64,000 nucleotides of DNA, taken from positions 992,001 through 1,056,000 of the forward strand of contig NZ_JAJSDZ010000010.1 in the NCBI RefSeq assembly GCF_021272385.1, given 5' to 3'. Positions 43,133 to 52,478 of the stretch are shown here, piece by piece (positions within the stretch are counted from its first letter, which is position 1; every line of letters starts with the position of its first letter). The stretch comes from Vibrio salinus (GTDB lineage Bacteria; Pseudomonadota; Gammaproteobacteria; Enterobacterales; Vibrionaceae). The position numbers and the translations under genes were made by a program. The notes beneath the pieces are model-generated. The model was not told where the DNA came from. It saw only the letters and a list, made by a program, of their open reading frames with translations, and did no database searches.

Positions 43133-44113
43133 TTACTTGTTCGTTACAGGAAAATATGTATGTAAAAATGCCAGCACCCGGTCTACATTCACTTTTGAAT
43201 CAAACTTCTTATCGCCGTGAGTAGCATCTTTCACAAGATAGAGTTCACTGGGAACACCGGCTTTATCCAAATCCGCTTTGTAGGCCACACTCTGAGTATA
43301 AGGGACAAGGGGATCTTTTTTACCATGAAACAGTAATGTTGGAGGCGTATTTTTATTAATATAAGTCACTGGCGATGCTTTCTTCGCAATTTCCGGAATC
43401 GTGCTTGGTGCTGCACCAAGCAATAACGCCTCAGCAGTTGGACGTTTGCCTTTCTGATTATGTGCCGCACCTAAACTTAATAAGTTAGAAGGCGTATAAA
43501 AACCAACGAAAGCATCAATATTGAAATCAGCTTTGGGAACAGAAGTAATAAAATTCTTAATATGAGCGTTATTAGACATTGCTGCTAAACCCGCCAAATG
43601 AGCGCCAGCAGATCTTCCCATCATCGCTATTCGGGTCTTATCAAGATTGTAGGATAAAGCCTGTTTCCATAAAAACTCAGTTGCGTCATTAATATCCTGA
43701 ATTTGTGCCGGAAATTTTGCAACCTGAGAAAGCCGGTAATCAATAGAAGCTACAGCGTAACCCGCATTAATTAACGCATTGAGCAAATTGATATTTTTTC
43801 CTTGGTAAGTAAAAACTGTTTTGTCTCCATGCATCCAGGCACCACCATGCACCCAAACAATAAGAGGGATGTTTTTCGCATCTTTTGGTAAATACAGATC
43901 AAGGTCTAACGAAGTTTTACCGACTTTCTTATAGGCAATATTCCTGACGACCTTCGCTGATTTTGTCAAAACACCTTTGACTGTTGGTTTCCATGGATTC
44001 ACAGAGTTTGCTTTAGGGTTATCAGCCCTATGACTATTTTCATTTGCCTGCACTGAATTACATCCTAACAATAGAGATAAGAGTACTAAGCTTATTTTAA
44101 TAAATTTTAACAT
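43133..44113 (-). CDS. Lipoprotein alpha/beta-hydrolase esterase (BD-FAE-like)
   Basis: A 326-residue alpha/beta hydrolase with a lipobox-type N-terminus (KISLVLLSLLLGC), so it is probably anchored in the envelope. The oxyanion-site motif WVHGGAW, the nucleophile elbow MMGRSAGAH, and a C-terminal DPLVPYTQS and ATHGDK supply the Ser-Asp-His triad. The sequence resembles BD-FAE/acetylesterase-type enzymes that remove acyl groups from carbohydrates. It follows the porin by 57 bases in the same operon, and it may unmask an acylated oligosaccharide before uptake. Confidence 0.8.
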   Translation of the reverse strand: MLKFIKISLVLLSLLLGCNSVQANENSHRADNPKANSVNPWKPTVKGVLTKSAKVVRNIAYKKVGKTSLDLDLYLPKDAKNIPLIVWVHGGAWMHGDKTVFTYQGKNINLLNALINAGYAVASIDYRLSQVAKFPAQIQDINDATEFLWKQALSYNLDKTRIAMMGRSAGAHLAGLAAMSNNAHIKNFITSVPKADFNIDAFVGFYTPSNLLSLGAAHNQKGKRPTAEALLLGAAPSTIPEIAKKASPVTYINKNTPPTLLFHGKKDPLVPYTQSVAYKADLDKAGVPSELYLVKDATHGDKKFDSKVNVDRVLAFLHTYFPVTNK

Positions 44114-44170
44114 TTTTCACCTATTTGATTAATTATGATCAAATATAACGCCTGACAAAATAGGCGGTAC

Positions 44171-45340
44171 TTAAAAGTAATAACGCATACCTAAATTGAT
44201 ACTTTTATTTTTAACCGTATTATCAGTTGTAGTGCCAGTGAAGTTTTGATCGGCTTCAACATAAGAACCTTCGAAAAATACAACAATTTTACGATATTCC
44301 AGATCATGAGAAATACCGGCTAGAACACCATTGGATTTCACACTATCCAAACTATCATCGGAACCTGAAACATCATATTTTTCATAAACGTAATTACCAT
44401 AAATTTTATTTTCTTTATTACCAAGATTAATACTGATACCTGGAGATACATAGAAAGCATCCGCTTTATCATACTGATAATAACTTGTATGAGAACCGCT
44501 GGATGTCGCTGTTGCACCAACACCTTTATAGCTGCTGTCTTCACCATGTTTAAAACCGGCATCAAAACCAAGTTTCAATCCATTTTCGAAGGTATAGCTT
44601 GTCGCCAGCATAATGGCATTTTCATGACCATCCTGATTATTGTCAGCATCTGATGCCATTTCTTTATGTCCGATAGCAATGTTAAATGCAGCTCCCTGAT
44701 GACGATACAATGCTCCTGCAACATATTCACTATCTACACAACCATAGTGTTCATAGCAGGTTTGTCCGTCGTATGAATCGGTAACTCCATTACGGGCATC
44801 GGATAAATTATAGTTAGCACTAAATGTCCAGTTCTTACCGTATTTATAATCATACCTGGTGACTTCTTTGCCCCATTTATTTAAATAGAGAGGGACAATG
44901 CTTAACGTTAAATGAGATGAAGCACCCCGTAAGCTATCGATAACGGTATATTGACGTCCAAAACGAATTTCACCGTATTTTGAGCTTCCAAGACCAACCC
45001 AACCTCGTTTAATCATGAAATCACCCCAATTATCAGTGCCTCTGGTTCCGGTATCATAGCCGTCCAGCCGGGTTTCCAGCTGACCTTTAGCATATAAACC
45101 GTTTTCTAAATTCCTGAGAGCTTTAAAACCAAATCGTGACCCGGCATCATGCAAAGTAAGATGATCACTAACATAATTATCACCATCAATTGAGCTTTCC
45201 TTACTTTCATATATCAGACGAACAGAGCCATAAATATCGACACTTGCCTTATCCGTCTTATAAACATTGGTTTTTGCCATTACACCAGTTGAAGCGGTAA
45301 CTGAAGCTAACGCCAAAGCTATAAATGTTTTTTTCATCAT
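44171..45340 (-). CDS. Outer membrane porin (OmpU/OmpC-like)
   Basis: The signal peptide KKTFIALALASVTASTGVMA and a mature part of about 365 residues built of beta strands with aromatic ends match a trimeric general porin: opening KTDKASVDIYGSVRLIYE, later RLDGYDTGTRG and a C-terminal INLGMRYYF with terminal Phe. ATG 45340 has AAGG at suitable distance; a longer start at 45352 is less likely. It heads the porin-esterase operon and probably admits the oligosaccharide used by the neighbouring enzymes. A CRP-like site lies upstream. Confidence 0.85.
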   Translation of the reverse strand: MMKKTFIALALASVTASTGVMAKTNVYKTDKASVDIYGSVRLIYESKESSIDGDNYVSDHLTLHDAGSRFGFKALRNLENGLYAKGQLETRLDGYDTGTRGTDNWGDFMIKRGWVGLGSSKYGEIRFGRQYTVIDSLRGASSHLTLSIVPLYLNKWGKEVTRYDYKYGKNWTFSANYNLSDARNGVTDSYDGQTCYEHYGCVDSEYVAGALYRHQGAAFNIAIGHKEMASDADNNQDGHENAIMLATSYTFENGLKLGFDAGFKHGEDSSYKGVGATATSSGSHTSYYQYDKADAFYVSPGISINLGNKENKIYGNYVYEKYDVSGSDDSLDSVKSNGVLAGISHDLEYRKIVVFFEGSYVEADQNFTGTTTDNTVKNKSINLGMRYYF

Positions 45341-45567
45341 ATTGACCTTCATTAGTTTATTATTAGATATTTTTGTATGTCATTCACAAACACTTGTGAA
45401 GATTTCGGCGCTCACCAAAGTAAGCGTGATTTTTTAAATATGTGAAAACCCTGACCGCCGTTCTAAAGAAGGCAGCCTTGTATGATTTGTTTATTCAGAT
45501 GGCCAGAGGGCGGTTATAGCTCTGGTAAACTTTGCGTCGACGAGCAGAAACGGTCACAGTGATGATG

Positions 45568-45583
45568 TGTGAACATCCGCACA
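45568..45583. promoter_or_regulatory. CRP-like site
   Basis: TGTGA-ACATCC-GCACA matches the consensus TGTGA-N6-TCACA except for one base. It lies about 230 bases before the porin start, consistent with catabolite control of the island. Confidence 0.6.
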
Positions 45584-46100
45584 CTTTTCATGAAAGAAAT
45601 TTTTCCCCATTAAGAGGTTTGGTAAAAAGTGGTTCCCATTCAGTCAGACTATATTATCATTCGAAAAGATGTTCTGCGTATAAATATATCTATTTGATTT
45701 TTAATGAATAATAGAGAATTCGGCAGAATTTATCAGTTCTATAATGTCCTATCCAGAAATAAATCAAACTTGTTTTCATGCGATTTATTCTTACAAAATC
45801 AATTTTTACTTACAACACAAAACAACCTTAATGTTGATATAAATAACATTTAAAAACCAAAAAGTAGATATAGATCAGAATTTATCCGATAAAAATCGTT
45901 TTAGAAAAAGCAAATTATGCCTGTTTGATAAATCTATGATTACTGAAATGAATGAATAAATAGCCCTGGATGATAAAATTGATTTAGTACTTATTTCTAT
46001 TGTATATGCTCAGTCTATCAGTGACCTATCTCTCCTTTTGTTTATTTATAAATAGACATTGACGAATTGTTTACTACGCTTTATTTGAATATATAACTAT

Positions 46101-46120
46101 ATTTGAATATATATTCAAAT
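46101..46120. promoter_or_regulatory. Perfect 20-base palindrome, candidate operator
   Basis: ATTTGAATATATATTCAAAT is a perfect palindrome about 100 bases before the GPH transporter. A related half (ATTTGAATATATA) occurs at 46083-46095. It may be the binding site of a repressor of the transporter-rhamnosidase operon. The corresponding regulator is not identified. Confidence 0.6.
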
Positions 46121-46222
46121 AATTTAAATAAAACTGATTAAAACCTCTAAAAATGACCCGAGACTGAATTGTGGCCATTAATGTGGTTTGGGGTTACAAA
46201 TTCAGGGTAGAGGCGTTAGACA

Positions 46223-47692
46223 ATGGAAAAAGTTAGAGTTTTAACACGAGGACAAGTAACAAAATACGCAACTGGAGACATAGTTGGCTCACTTGTTATT
46301 AATGGGGTAGCTACATTTGCACTGCTTTATTATACAGGGGCTGTGGGGTTATCCGCTACCTGGGCTGGCCTGGCTTTATCTATATCAATATTCTGGGATG
46401 CAATTTCGGACCCCATTACAGGGTATTTATCCGATAATACAAAAAGTAAATATGGCCGTCGTCATCCTTGGATGTTAATTTCAGGAATACTTCTGGCTAT
46501 TTCATTTTATTTTATCTGGGTGGTCCCGGATTTTTTCAAACAAACTGAAATGTTAACTTTCAGTTATCTTTTAGCTGTGAATCTCTTAATACGCACCTTC
46601 CTTACTGGCTTTTTTGTTCCTTTCAATGCATTAGCGTATGATATTTGTACAGACTATAATGGCCGAACCAAGCTCCAAAGTGTAAAAATGCTTTTTCAAA
46701 TGGGGTCTAACTTCCTGGGGCCTGGTTTAGCATGGATGATTTTCTTCCCTCAAGCAAACGATGTTAATCATTCCTCAAATTTTGAATTGATGGGGGCAGT
46801 TTTTTCTGGTGTCATTTTGTTATTTGTTCTGATTTGTACATATATGACAAAAGAACACATTATTAACTCAGAAAAAACTCATGGCACAATATCTGAAAAA
46901 GCAGGTTTCCTGTCTTTTTTTAAAGACACCAAGTTGGTATTCAAAAGTAGAGATCTAATTTTAATTTTCCTATTTGCAATATTATTTCAATCTGCTGCTG
47001 TCTTTATGGCAAATCTACAACAATATGTTTATCAATATGTTTTGCAGTTAACTGGTTTGGAAAAAACCATCATAAATGGCGGAACTATGATCGGAGCAGC
47101 ATTGGGAGCTTTTATAGGCTCTTTGATTGCGGAACAAATTGGCAAGAAAAATACTAATTATGTAGCAGCGATAATTGCAACACTATCCGGAGTTGGTACT
47201 GCCTTTTTCTTACTTTCCGATTTGTTTATTCATTTTCATTTTATAAGAATCAGCATTTTTTCTATAGGAAATATCGCATTCTGGTTTGGGTTTGGAGTGA
47301 CAATGCCAGTTATCGCTTCGATGATAGCAGACATTGCAGAAGCACATTATTTACAAAGTGGGCTAAACCAAGAAGGTACATTTGGTGCTGTATACAGCCT
47401 TGCTATAAAAGGCGCAACTTCATTCGGAACATTTATTGTAGGAATACTCCTTAGCTATATCGGTTTTATATCTGGTCAAGAAGCTCAATCCAATGATGTT
47501 TTGGTTAAAATTGTATTAGTTGGTTTTATTGTTGGTCCTTTATTGACAATATTCGCTTCATTATTTTTAAAAGGATATCATTTAAGCAAAGAAAACCTTG
47601 AATCAATGAGAAAGCATAAATCTGTAATTCATACGATAGACGAATCTGAAATTTTAGATAATAACTTACAACAAAATTCAACTAAAATTTAA
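46223..47692 (+). CDS. GPH-family sugar:cation symporter
   Basis: A 489-residue MFS-type carrier with about 12 transmembrane segments and the glycoside-pentoside-hexuronide signature: WDAISDPITGYLSDNTKSKYGRR followed by PWMLISG (shared with MelB). It should import a glycoside with Na+ or H+. It is followed after a few bases by a cytoplasmic alpha-L-rhamnosidase, so a rhamnosyl-oligosaccharide is a likely substrate. Start ATG 46223 has a weak ribosome site. Confidence 0.85.
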   Translation: MEKVRVLTRGQVTKYATGDIVGSLVINGVATFALLYYTGAVGLSATWAGLALSISIFWDAISDPITGYLSDNTKSKYGRRHPWMLISGILLAISFYFIWVVPDFFKQTEMLTFSYLLAVNLLIRTFLTGFFVPFNALAYDICTDYNGRTKLQSVKMLFQMGSNFLGPGLAWMIFFPQANDVNHSSNFELMGAVFSGVILLFVLICTYMTKEHIINSEKTHGTISEKAGFLSFFKDTKLVFKSRDLILIFLFAILFQSAAVFMANLQQYVYQYVLQLTGLEKTIINGGTMIGAALGAFIGSLIAEQIGKKNTNYVAAIIATLSGVGTAFFLLSDLFIHFHFIRISIFSIGNIAFWFGFGVTMPVIASMIADIAEAHYLQSGLNQEGTFGAVYSLAIKGATSFGTFIVGILLSYIGFISGQEAQSNDVLVKIVLVGFIVGPLLTIFASLFLKGYHLSKENLESMRKHKSVIHTIDESEILDNNLQQNSTKI

Positions 47693-47731
47693 AATTTATT
47701 GATTATATGTAATATGTCATTAGGAAAAAAG

Positions 47732-49951
47732 ATGATTAATACAACCGCAAATTGGATTTCAGCAGAAAACATCCAAAATGATCAATTAGAGAGTGGGTCA
47801 TTTGAAATAGGTTCACCGGCTATAATTTTTAAAAAAAAATGGTCTGAAAATAAAAAAATAAAAAAAGCAACATTGCAATTAACTTCTCTTGGCATTTATG
47901 TTGTAGACCTCAATGAAAAAAGAGTTTCTAATAGCAAACTATCTCCGGGCTGGTCTGACTATAACTCAAGAATTTACTATCAAAATTACGACATAACACA
48001 CTTATTGGCTAAAAATAATTGCTTAGTAGTATGTGTAGGGGATGGATGGTACTTCGGAAATGTTGCTCATATTGGTCGTGGAAGATACGGGGATGAAAAA
48101 AAATCCATTATTGGTGTTGTATCAATCGAGTATGATAATGGAACAATCAAAAAGATAGTTACCGATAATTCCTGGGAAGTCTTTCAATCAAATATAATTT
48201 ACAGTGATATTATAATGGGAGAAAAACATGATCATACTATAACTCCCATTTCTTTGGGTTATGCAAAAAAACAAAACTATAAGAAAAATCTTATTCCACA
48301 AGACGATGATTTAATAAGAGAAAGATTAATAATAGAACCTGGAAAAACAATAAAATATAATAGCAATAGTGAAATATATGATTTTGAACAAAATATGGTT
48401 GGTTGGGTGAAATATGAAATTCAGGGTAATAAGGGAGATAACGTAAGTTTTCAGTATGCAGAAGCCATGGCTAACAATGATATATATAATCAAAATTTAA
48501 GAAAGGCAAAACAAAAAGATACCGTCATTTTAAATGGTAAAAAAAATGAATTCTTCGAAACTGAATTTACATATCACGGATTCAGATATGTAAAAGTCAC
48601 CCATCCAGAATCAGTCAAAATATTAAGCGTAAAAGCTGTTGTTGCGCACTCTGGTAATGGTATAAGTAGTAAATTCAATTGCTCCCACTCTTTACTAAAC
48701 CGTCTTTTCATGAATATACAATGGAGCCAAAGAGGAAACTTTGTGTCTATTCCAACTGACTGTCCGCAAAGAAATGAAAGAATGGGATGGTTAGGAGATG
48801 CACAAATATTTTGCAAAACTGCACTTTATAATATGGATTGTAAAGCTTTTTTTGAAAAATATCTTAACGATATCAGAGACTGTCAGCGAGATGATGGTGC
48901 AATACCAGATGTAGCTCCCTTTATAAATGCAATGTCTATAGATGGGTTTGGTGGAGATGAGTACCTAGGGTTGAAATATGGAACAGGAGGTTGGGCTGAT
49001 GCGGTAATTATAATAAGCTATCAGCTATATAACCACACGGGAGATAAAAAAATACTTATCGATAATTATGAAGTTATGAGTAAATTGATTGATTATTATA
49101 TAGATACATCTGATTCATTCATAAGACCAAATGAAGGATATGGGGATTGGTTATCTGTCGGAGAAACTAGTAATAGATCATACATTGCTACTGTTTACTT
49201 TTATTATTCAACATATCTATTATCCTATATATCCCAGGTTATAGGTAAATATGATGAACAAGAAAGGTTCTCTATTTTAGAGAAAAAAATAAAATCAAGA
49301 ATTCAGGAGCATTTCTTTACCGATGATTTTATTTGTAAAATGACACAAACAGAATCTCTCTTAGCTCTAAAATTCAATTTATTACCAGAAAAAAGGGATT
49401 ACTTGTCAAATATTTTAATTAATAATATCAAACGAAATAAATACAAACTTTCTACTGGATTTATCGGTGTAAGTTATTTATTGCCGGTATTATCTGACAT
49501 TGGTTTCTCCGATATTGCTTATAAAATTTTACTCAATGAAAGCAACCCGTCATGGCTTTACTCAGTGCTGCAAGGAGCAACGACTATTTGGGAACGTTGG
49601 GATTCATACACACATTCCGGTGGGATCAATACTGAAAGCATGAACTCATTTAACCATTATTCTCTTGGCTCAGTTGGTCAGTGGTTAATAGAATATATGG
49701 CTGGCATAAACATCAATCATGGCAAAGGGAAAGAGAGCTTTATAAAACCCATTATTGATAAAACAAAATCTATTGAATTTTGCGAAGCAAGTATTATAGC
49801 AAAAGATGGGCTATATCATATCCGTTGGGATTGGATTGATGAAAGTAGTATAAAAGTAATCATTAAAACACCAGTATTAACAAAAGTTATATTACCAGAT
49901 TCAACAGAAACCACTGTCGAAGGTAAATCTCAATTTGTTATTAAAATTTGA
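47732..49951 (+). CDS. Alpha-L-rhamnosidase, GH78
   Basis: A cytoplasmic hydrolase releasing alpha-linked L-rhamnose. From ATG 47732 (AGGA about 7 bases upstream) it is 739 residues; the region has no signal peptide. After the N-terminal beta-sandwich (NWISAEN, SPGWSDYNSRIYYQ) comes the family signature PTDCPQRNERMGWLGDAQ at about 341-358, with GGWADAV, YGDWLSVGE and WERWDSYTH as further catalytic (alpha/alpha)6 barrel elements and a C-terminal SFNHYSLGSVGQW. The GH78 acid (Glu in QRNER) is present. It forms an operon with the preceding GPH symporter. Confidence 0.93.
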   Translation: MINTTANWISAENIQNDQLESGSFEIGSPAIIFKKKWSENKKIKKATLQLTSLGIYVVDLNEKRVSNSKLSPGWSDYNSRIYYQNYDITHLLAKNNCLVVCVGDGWYFGNVAHIGRGRYGDEKKSIIGVVSIEYDNGTIKKIVTDNSWEVFQSNIIYSDIIMGEKHDHTITPISLGYAKKQNYKKNLIPQDDDLIRERLIIEPGKTIKYNSNSEIYDFEQNMVGWVKYEIQGNKGDNVSFQYAEAMANNDIYNQNLRKAKQKDTVILNGKKNEFFETEFTYHGFRYVKVTHPESVKILSVKAVVAHSGNGISSKFNCSHSLLNRLFMNIQWSQRGNFVSIPTDCPQRNERMGWLGDAQIFCKTALYNMDCKAFFEKYLNDIRDCQRDDGAIPDVAPFINAMSIDGFGGDEYLGLKYGTGGWADAVIIISYQLYNHTGDKKILIDNYEVMSKLIDYYIDTSDSFIRPNEGYGDWLSVGETSNRSYIATVYFYYSTYLLSYISQVIGKYDEQERFSILEKKIKSRIQEHFFTDDFICKMTQTESLLALKFNLLPEKRDYLSNILINNIKRNKYKLSTGFIGVSYLLPVLSDIGFSDIAYKILLNESNPSWLYSVLQGATTIWERWDSYTHSGGINTESMNSFNHYSLGSVGQWLIEYMAGININHGKGKESFIKPIIDKTKSIEFCEASIIAKDGLYHIRWDWIDESSIKVIIKTPVLTKVILPDSTETTVEGKSQFVIKI

Positions 49952-50411
49952 CGATGAAACACCGACTATTGGAAAAATTCATTTACTAAAATGATAACTA
50001 TTTGCTGTAATTCTATTTAAAATATCTTGGTAACAAAACTAGCTTATTACAAGTTTTAATAAGATGAAATTTAGTGACAGAGGTTAATGTCTTTACTGGC
50101 ATTTTCTGGCGTTTTATACATTCGTCTATCGCAAAAAAGAGAGAGAAGACTTGTGATAGACAATCCGTATGGTAGCTAAATTGGGATAGAAGCTAATAAT
50201 CTGAACGTAAATCTATGATTATACAGATGATTATTAGCTATTTTATGGTAAATATGGTTATGTTTAATGTGTGCTATACGAGATAGTAGGTAACAGATAA
50301 GGAACAGGCACAATTCACACCAAACATACTATTTAACATAATATACATAATGCGTACTTTAATTGTAAGGCGTGTTGTGGTTGTTTTGAGTACCAATCCA
50401 ATCATAAATGG
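49952..50411. other. Gene-poor stretch after rhamnosidase (460 bases)
   Basis: No convincing gene. AGCTAATAATC (50191-50201) and GATTATTAGCT (50229-50239) form an 11-base inverted repeat with a 27-base loop, a possible terminator of the rhamnosidase operon. Confidence 0.4.
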
Positions 50412-50639
50412 TTAATTAATTACTGTGATATAAGCAACGTGATTGTTTAGCAACCTGTTAATTTCACGAGCCTCTTGCTCTGTTGTCCCAGGTTTCATTT
50501 CAATATACATACAGCCGGTATCATGGATAAACGGTAGCTGTGTTGTGTCAGGGCAACACTCTAAAGCCCAAACAGATGGTGTTTCAGAATGAGGAAGTTC
50601 TTTGAGTCTATATCTACAATCTGCTCTATAGGTCGACAT
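50412..50639 (-). CDS. Hypothetical protein (75 residues)
   Basis: A 75-residue protein from ATG 50639, chosen because AGGAG precedes it by seven bases. It has several Cys (ADCRYRLKEL, ALECCPDT, HDTGCMY) and ends TEQEAREINRLLNNHVAYITVI, a helix-strand that could be a small RHH-like or ferredoxin-type fold. It overlaps or abuts the next gene (gap 10 bases) and shares its operon. No family was recognised. Confidence 0.6.
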   Translation of the reverse strand: MSTYRADCRYRLKELPHSETPSVWALECCPDTTQLPFIHDTGCMYIEMKPGTTEQEAREINRLLNNHVAYITVIN

Positions 50640-50649
50640 AACATTTCTC

Positions 50650-50934
50650 CTAAGCTGCATCATATTTTTTTAACAAGTCAGTGATTAGGATTTCTGTAGC
50701 GGATGATCCAGAGTGAAGCAACACATTACAATCATCACTGGAGAGCATGCCTTTGATAGATTTTCCAACATGAACGGGAAATGACCACTCTCGGATATCA
50801 ATTCGTAATTTCAACGTATTATCAATCAATTGTAATCTAGCATATGGCTGCTCATTTTTAACGTCATGAGCCTTTTGGGCACCTTCGATAGATTGAGCAA
50901 TCTTTTCCCTGATTTGTTCGTTAATGCGTAACAT
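50650..50934 (-). CDS. Hypothetical protein (94 residues)
   Basis: From ATG 50934 (with AGGGGG about six bases before) the protein begins LRINEQIREKIAQSIEGAQK and contains LKLRIDIREWSFPVHVGKSIKGM. A helix-beta layout is likely, but no catalytic residues are recognised. With the following gene it forms a two-gene minus-strand operon. A toxin-antitoxin pair was considered but not supported. Confidence 0.6.
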   Translation of the reverse strand: MLRINEQIREKIAQSIEGAQKAHDVKNEQPYARLQLIDNTLKLRIDIREWSFPVHVGKSIKGMLSSDDCNVLLHSGSSATEILITDLLKKYDAA

Positions 50935-51569
50935 CAAATCCCCCTACACTCATGAAACCCTAATATGCATCAATGAGTATAGTTCAATCATCTAAGACTT
51001 TTTAGATTGCCTAGAAATCTGACTTTGAAGTAGCTCCATTCTCATCCGAGTAAAAGAATGTTTTGCCATTTCGAGGTGGTCGTCGCATAAAAGCGGCTCA
51101 GTGGATACCATCAAAAGAGAATGATGGACACCCTAAAATGAGATTTAAAAATCAGGATTAAGATATTAGTAAATAAATATTTATATGTTTTATATACATG
51201 CAATATATTAACCAATTTTCAAACCAGCAGAAGATTAGATATAATATGCATCAATTTAAATAATGGAGAACTAAATTACATTAACTCAATCATGCTTTGA
51301 ACTCATTACGCAATGTTTCCCACAAACCAATGACCACCGGAACAGCTGCCCCCACTACACCGCCATAGTGAACCCCTGAATTTGTAATCGATGCGGTTAA
51401 CAGCATCGGACGCAACCAGCGCCAGCCCTTTTTATGTTGATGGCTGAGACAAACGATACCTATTTGTTTACTGGAAAGTTGTTCATAATAGACTCTTTAG
51501 TTTTAACACCTGTAAATAGCATATGCATTATATTAAAATATTTCTACTTTAAATTAGTCAGGTGCAACA
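50935..51569. other. Gene-poor region with a gene remnant (635 bases)
   Basis: Mostly AT-rich and without intact genes, apart from the remnant on the minus strand at 51290-51498. The stretch near 51055-51100 is GC-richer than its surroundings but shows no open frame of note. Possibly a decayed insertion. Confidence 0.35.
51290..51498 (-). pseudogene. Remnant of a protein gene, C-terminal part
   Basis: An open frame on the minus strand without a credible start, bounded by TAA upstream (51499-51501) and TGA at 51290-51292. It encodes LSSKQIGIVCLSHQHKKGW, then RWLRPMLLTAS and VVGAAVPVVIGLW with a terminal NEFKA. The mix of Trp/Arg and a hydrophobic stretch suggests the end of a membrane-associated protein. 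Higher GC than the surrounding DNA supports foreign or remnant origin. Identity unknown. Confidence 0.35.
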
Positions 51570-51779
51570 ATGATAGATAACGAAGAACTTACCCGGACAA
51601 CTCACTTTTATCAAAATAGTAAGGGGCAAAAGTTTTGCCTGAATTGCGTTAATAACTCAAATAAAAAGGTCAAACTCAAACCCATTTATGTTGCGACCAG
51701 GGATGAAGATAGCCATGAAATAATTGAGGAATGGACTGAGTACGTGTGTCCAGACTGCCGAACAAGAGTAAAACCATAA
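51570..51779 (+). CDS. Small zinc-ribbon-like protein (69 residues)
   Basis: The protein carries two Cys pairs: CLNC near residue 25 and CPDC near residue 61. Together they could bind Zn in a small ribbon. Between them it is basic, then acidic. An ATG at 51570 opens a compact gene followed by a terminator. No known family was recognised; such proteins are often transcription or RNA-associated accessory factors. Confidence 0.55.
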   Translation: MIDNEELTRTTHFYQNSKGQKFCLNCVNNSNKKVKLKPIYVATRDEDSHEIIEEWTEYVCPDCRTRVKP

Positions 51780-51793
51780 CACTCCCCTGTACC

Positions 51794-51820
51794 AGGGTGA
51801 GATTATCAAAATCTCACCTT
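51794..51820 (+). terminator. Terminator of the zinc-ribbon gene
   Basis: AGGGTGAGATT (51794-51804) pairs with AATCTCACCTT (51810-51820), nearly perfect. Confidence 0.65.
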
Positions 51821-52046
51821 ATCTAACTGAACTTTTCATCTGTTACATCGTAACGAACTGTTTTCTGATAAGAATTAGCTTTCTTTATTGTTGATCGCGA
51901 TTTAATTATTTTATAGTTCAATTTAAAATTAGTTATAGTGCATTAATTAATTCAGAATGATTAACTATGTAAGATCAACACCACCAAATCCATAGATCCT
52001 TTTATGATCTTTAATCAAAAAGTTAGTAAGCACTCATTCTCAATAG

Positions 52047-52081
52047 AATTTAATTTCAATATAACCTATTGAAATTAAATT
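52047..52081. repeat. AT-rich perfect inverted repeat
   Basis: AATTTAATTTCAAT (52047-52060) and ATTGAAATTAAATT (52068-52081) form a 14-base stem around seven bases. It is far from gene starts, so function is unclear. Confidence 0.55.
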
Positions 52082-52238
52082 AAAATTGTTATTAACTCCT
52101 AAATATCAAACAAGATCATTTATGGAAAACACTTAATTCAACTATTGAATTTACCGACTAAAACGAATCTGACAAAACTCTTTTTCAGTTAATAAAAAGA
52201 AAATAAGAGAAATAAAATGCAGGGAATACAGGATAAAA

Positions 52239-52278
52239 AACCAGTCAGGAAGAGCATGCCTGCCCTTCCTGACTGGTT
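52239..52278 (-). terminator. Rho-independent terminator of the vxr operon
   Basis: AACCAGTCAGGAAG (52239-52252) pairs perfectly with CTTCCTGACTGGTT (52265-52278). Read on the minus strand it is followed by a T-run, just downstream of the UPF0181 gene. Confidence 0.8.
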
Positions 52279-52290
52279 AGTTAAAAGATA

Positions 52291-52434
52291 TTAATCAGAG
52301 GTGGATTGTTCACGAATTTTTTGGGCTACCATTTTAATGGCTTCCGCTGTACTGATACCTTTTGCCATTAATTTTTGAATTTCTTCGACCGCTTTCTGCT
52401 GCTGTTCATGAGTAAGCGATAAATCATCAAACAT
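52291..52434 (-). CDS. vxrE: UPF0181 (YoaH-like) protein, VxrE-type
   Basis: A 47-residue protein reading MFDDLSLTHEQQQKAVEEIQ and KLMAKGISTAEAIKMVAQ, a near match to the YoaH/UPF0181 family. The V. cholerae vxr operon ends with a UPF0181 protein, which I recall as VxrE. Its function is unclear; the surrounding operon links it to the cell-envelope stress response. It is the last gene before a strong terminator. Confidence 0.8.
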   Translation of the reverse strand: MFDDLSLTHEQQQKAVEEIQKLMAKGISTAEAIKMVAQKIREQSTSD

Positions 52435-52478
52435 AAAAAAGCTCCTTGTTTAAAAGGAGCTCAAGCTTATCCATTTGA

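Larger units (their letters stand above)
45353..46222. promoter_or_regulatory. Divergent regulatory region between porin and GPH transporter (870 bases)
   Basis: No convincing ORF is seen in this AT-rich region between oppositely transcribed sugar genes. It contains a CRP-like site (45568-45583) and a perfect palindrome (46101-46120) listed separately. It is long for a promoter region, so a small RNA or lost gene could be hidden here. Confidence 0.5.
51780..52290. other. Gene-poor region (511 bases) with hairpins
   Basis: The terminator of the zinc-ribbon gene lies at 51794-51820, a perfect AT-rich inverted repeat at 52047-52081, and the terminator of the vxr operon at 52239-52278. No reading frame of note was found. 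Confidence 0.45.

Noticed and set aside
50412..50934. Toxin-antitoxin pair
   Set aside because: Neither protein shows toxin or antitoxin domain signs; the gene order alone is insufficient.
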